NCBI GenBank assembly: GCA_016218905.1
Contig: JACRCS010000025.1
Span: forward strand, 1 to 6,177
DNA length: 6,177 nt
Source of the DNA: Deltaproteobacteria bacterium
GTDB lineage: Bacteria; Desulfobacterota_C; Deferrisomatia; Deferrisomatales; JACRMM01
Direction: 5' to 3'
Shown here: one piece after another, positions 5,508 through 6,177 of the stretch
Layout: the number at the start of each line of letters is the position of its first letter
Numbering within the stretch: position 1 is the first letter of the stretch
Notes under the pieces: model-generated
The model's input: the letters and a program-made list of their open reading frames with translations, nothing else
Database searches by the model: none
Told to the model about the DNA's origin: nothing
Position numbers and translations under genes: made by a program

Positions 5508-6177
5508 ATGCCCAAGCGAACCGACATCGAAAAGATCCTGATCCTCGGTGCAGGCCCCATCATCATCGGGCAGGCGTGCGAGTTCGACTACTCCGGGAGC
5601 CAGGCGTGCAAGGCGCTCCGGGAGGAGGGCTACACGGTGGTCCTCCTGAACTCGAACCCCGCCACGATCATGACCGATCCCGAGATGGCCCACCGGACCT
5701 ACGTGGAGCCGGTGACGGCCGAGGCCGTGGAGAAGATCATCGAGCGGGAGCGGCCGCAAGCCCTGCTACCGACCCTCGGGGGCCAGACCGCGCTCAACGT
5801 CGCCGTGGAAGCCGCGAAGCTCGGCGTGCTCGACCGGTACGGCGTCGAGCTCATCGGGGCGAAGCTCCCCGCCATCCAGAAGGCGGAGGATCGCGCCGAG
5901 TTCAAAGAGGCGATGGAGCGCATCGGGCTTGACCTGCCCAGCTCCGGCTACGCGCACAACCTCTCCGAGGGGCTTCGCATCGTCGAAACCGTCGGCTTTC
6001 CGGCAATTTTGCGCCCCTCGTTCACCATGGGCGGCTCCGGCGGCAACATCGCCTACAACCGTGAAGAGTTCGAGCGCTACCTCGCCTGGGGGCTGGAGCA
6101 ATCCCCGGTGAGCGAAGTGCTGATCGAAGAATCGATCATAGGATGGAAGGAGTACGAGCTTGAGGTGATGCGCGACA
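5508..6177 (+). CDS. carB: Carbamoyl-phosphate synthase large subunit, N-terminal part (partial, cut by right edge)
   Basis: The first 223 residues of a protein normally near 1,070 long; the frame is open to the window edge. CarB uses bicarbonate, CarA-derived ammonia and two ATP to make carbamoyl phosphate. The start [17 protein letters not shown] is close to the family opening. Then come [10 protein letters not shown] (21-30), [14 protein letters not shown] (48-61), GGQTALN (91-97), R129 in KAEDRAEF, R169 in [12 protein letters not shown] (168-179), and E215 in IGWKEYE. These are the phosphate-grasp and ATP-binding residues of the first synthetase half, with numbering matching Escherichia coli. 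N180 replaces the usual Gly in GGSGGGIAYN. GGAAG at 5494-5498 is an acceptable ribosome binding site. The gap to the radical SAM stop is 45 nt, with no terminator seen, so it is likely in the same operon. Confidence 0.96.
   Translation, partial: MPKRTDIEKILILGAGPIIIGQACEFDYSGSQACKALREEGYTVVLLNSNPATIMTDPEMAHRTYVEPVTAEAVEKIIERERPQALLPTLGGQTALNVAVEAAKLGVLDRYGVELIGAKLPAIQKAEDRAEFKEAMERIGLDLPSSGYAHNLSEGLRIVETVGFPAILRPSFTMGGSGGNIAYNREEFERYLAWGLEQSPVSEVLIEESIIGWKEYELEVMRD

Noticed and set aside
4502..5932. 476-codon + strand open frame overlapping the radical SAM gene and carB
   Set aside because: It is rich in Arg, Pro and Gly with no family motifs, and overlaps two clearly recognised genes in another frame. 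It reflects a lack of stops in GC-rich DNA.

Overview
The window carries most of a de novo pyrimidine biosynthesis operon on the + strand of a GC-rich bacterium. The order is leader/attenuator, pyrR, pyrB, pyrC, carA, a radical SAM gene, then carB, which is cut by the right edge. A divergent gene fragment on the - strand at the left edge looks like the start of an XdhC/CoxI-type protein. The strong G/C bias at third codon positions, the pyrR-led order and the class I dihydroorotase next to aspartate carbamoyltransferase suggest a high-GC environmental lineage, for example Methylomirabilota/Rokubacteria-like or deltaproteobacteria-like. That placement is an impression from gene style and was not tested.

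Layout: 1-121 (-) is the N-terminus of the XdhC-like protein. 122-365 is a non-coding divergent spacer with several possible hairpins. 366-395 is a strong sigma70-type promoter with an extended -10 and a perfect inverted repeat in its spacer. About 402-513 is the transcribed leader. It holds a strong intrinsic terminator (464-502) and a 28-codon leader ORF (431-517) that reads through the terminator and ends on the pyrR start codon as ATGA. Then follow pyrR (514-1107), pyrB (1110-2048), pyrC (2036-3352), carA (3349-4485), the radical SAM gene (4560-5462) and carB (from 5508).

How the genes work together: CarA releases ammonia from glutamine and CarB makes carbamoyl phosphate. PyrB condenses this with aspartate, and PyrC closes the ring to dihydroorotate. 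PyrR is the pathway's UMP-sensing RNA-binding attenuation regulator in other bacteria, with uracil phosphoribosyltransferase activity. pyrR to carA are packed with overlaps or gaps of 2 nt or less, so translational coupling is likely. PyrC keeps all the metal and substrate residues of an active class I enzyme, and no pyrI regulatory-subunit gene is present between pyrB and carB. Control is therefore more likely at the leader than at PyrB by a regulatory chain.

The most interesting parts are the leader, where a pyrL-like coding attenuator and a PyrR gene occur together, and the uncharacterised COG1313/PflX-like radical SAM gene between carA and carB. No wholly new system is evident. The rest is well-recognised core metabolism.
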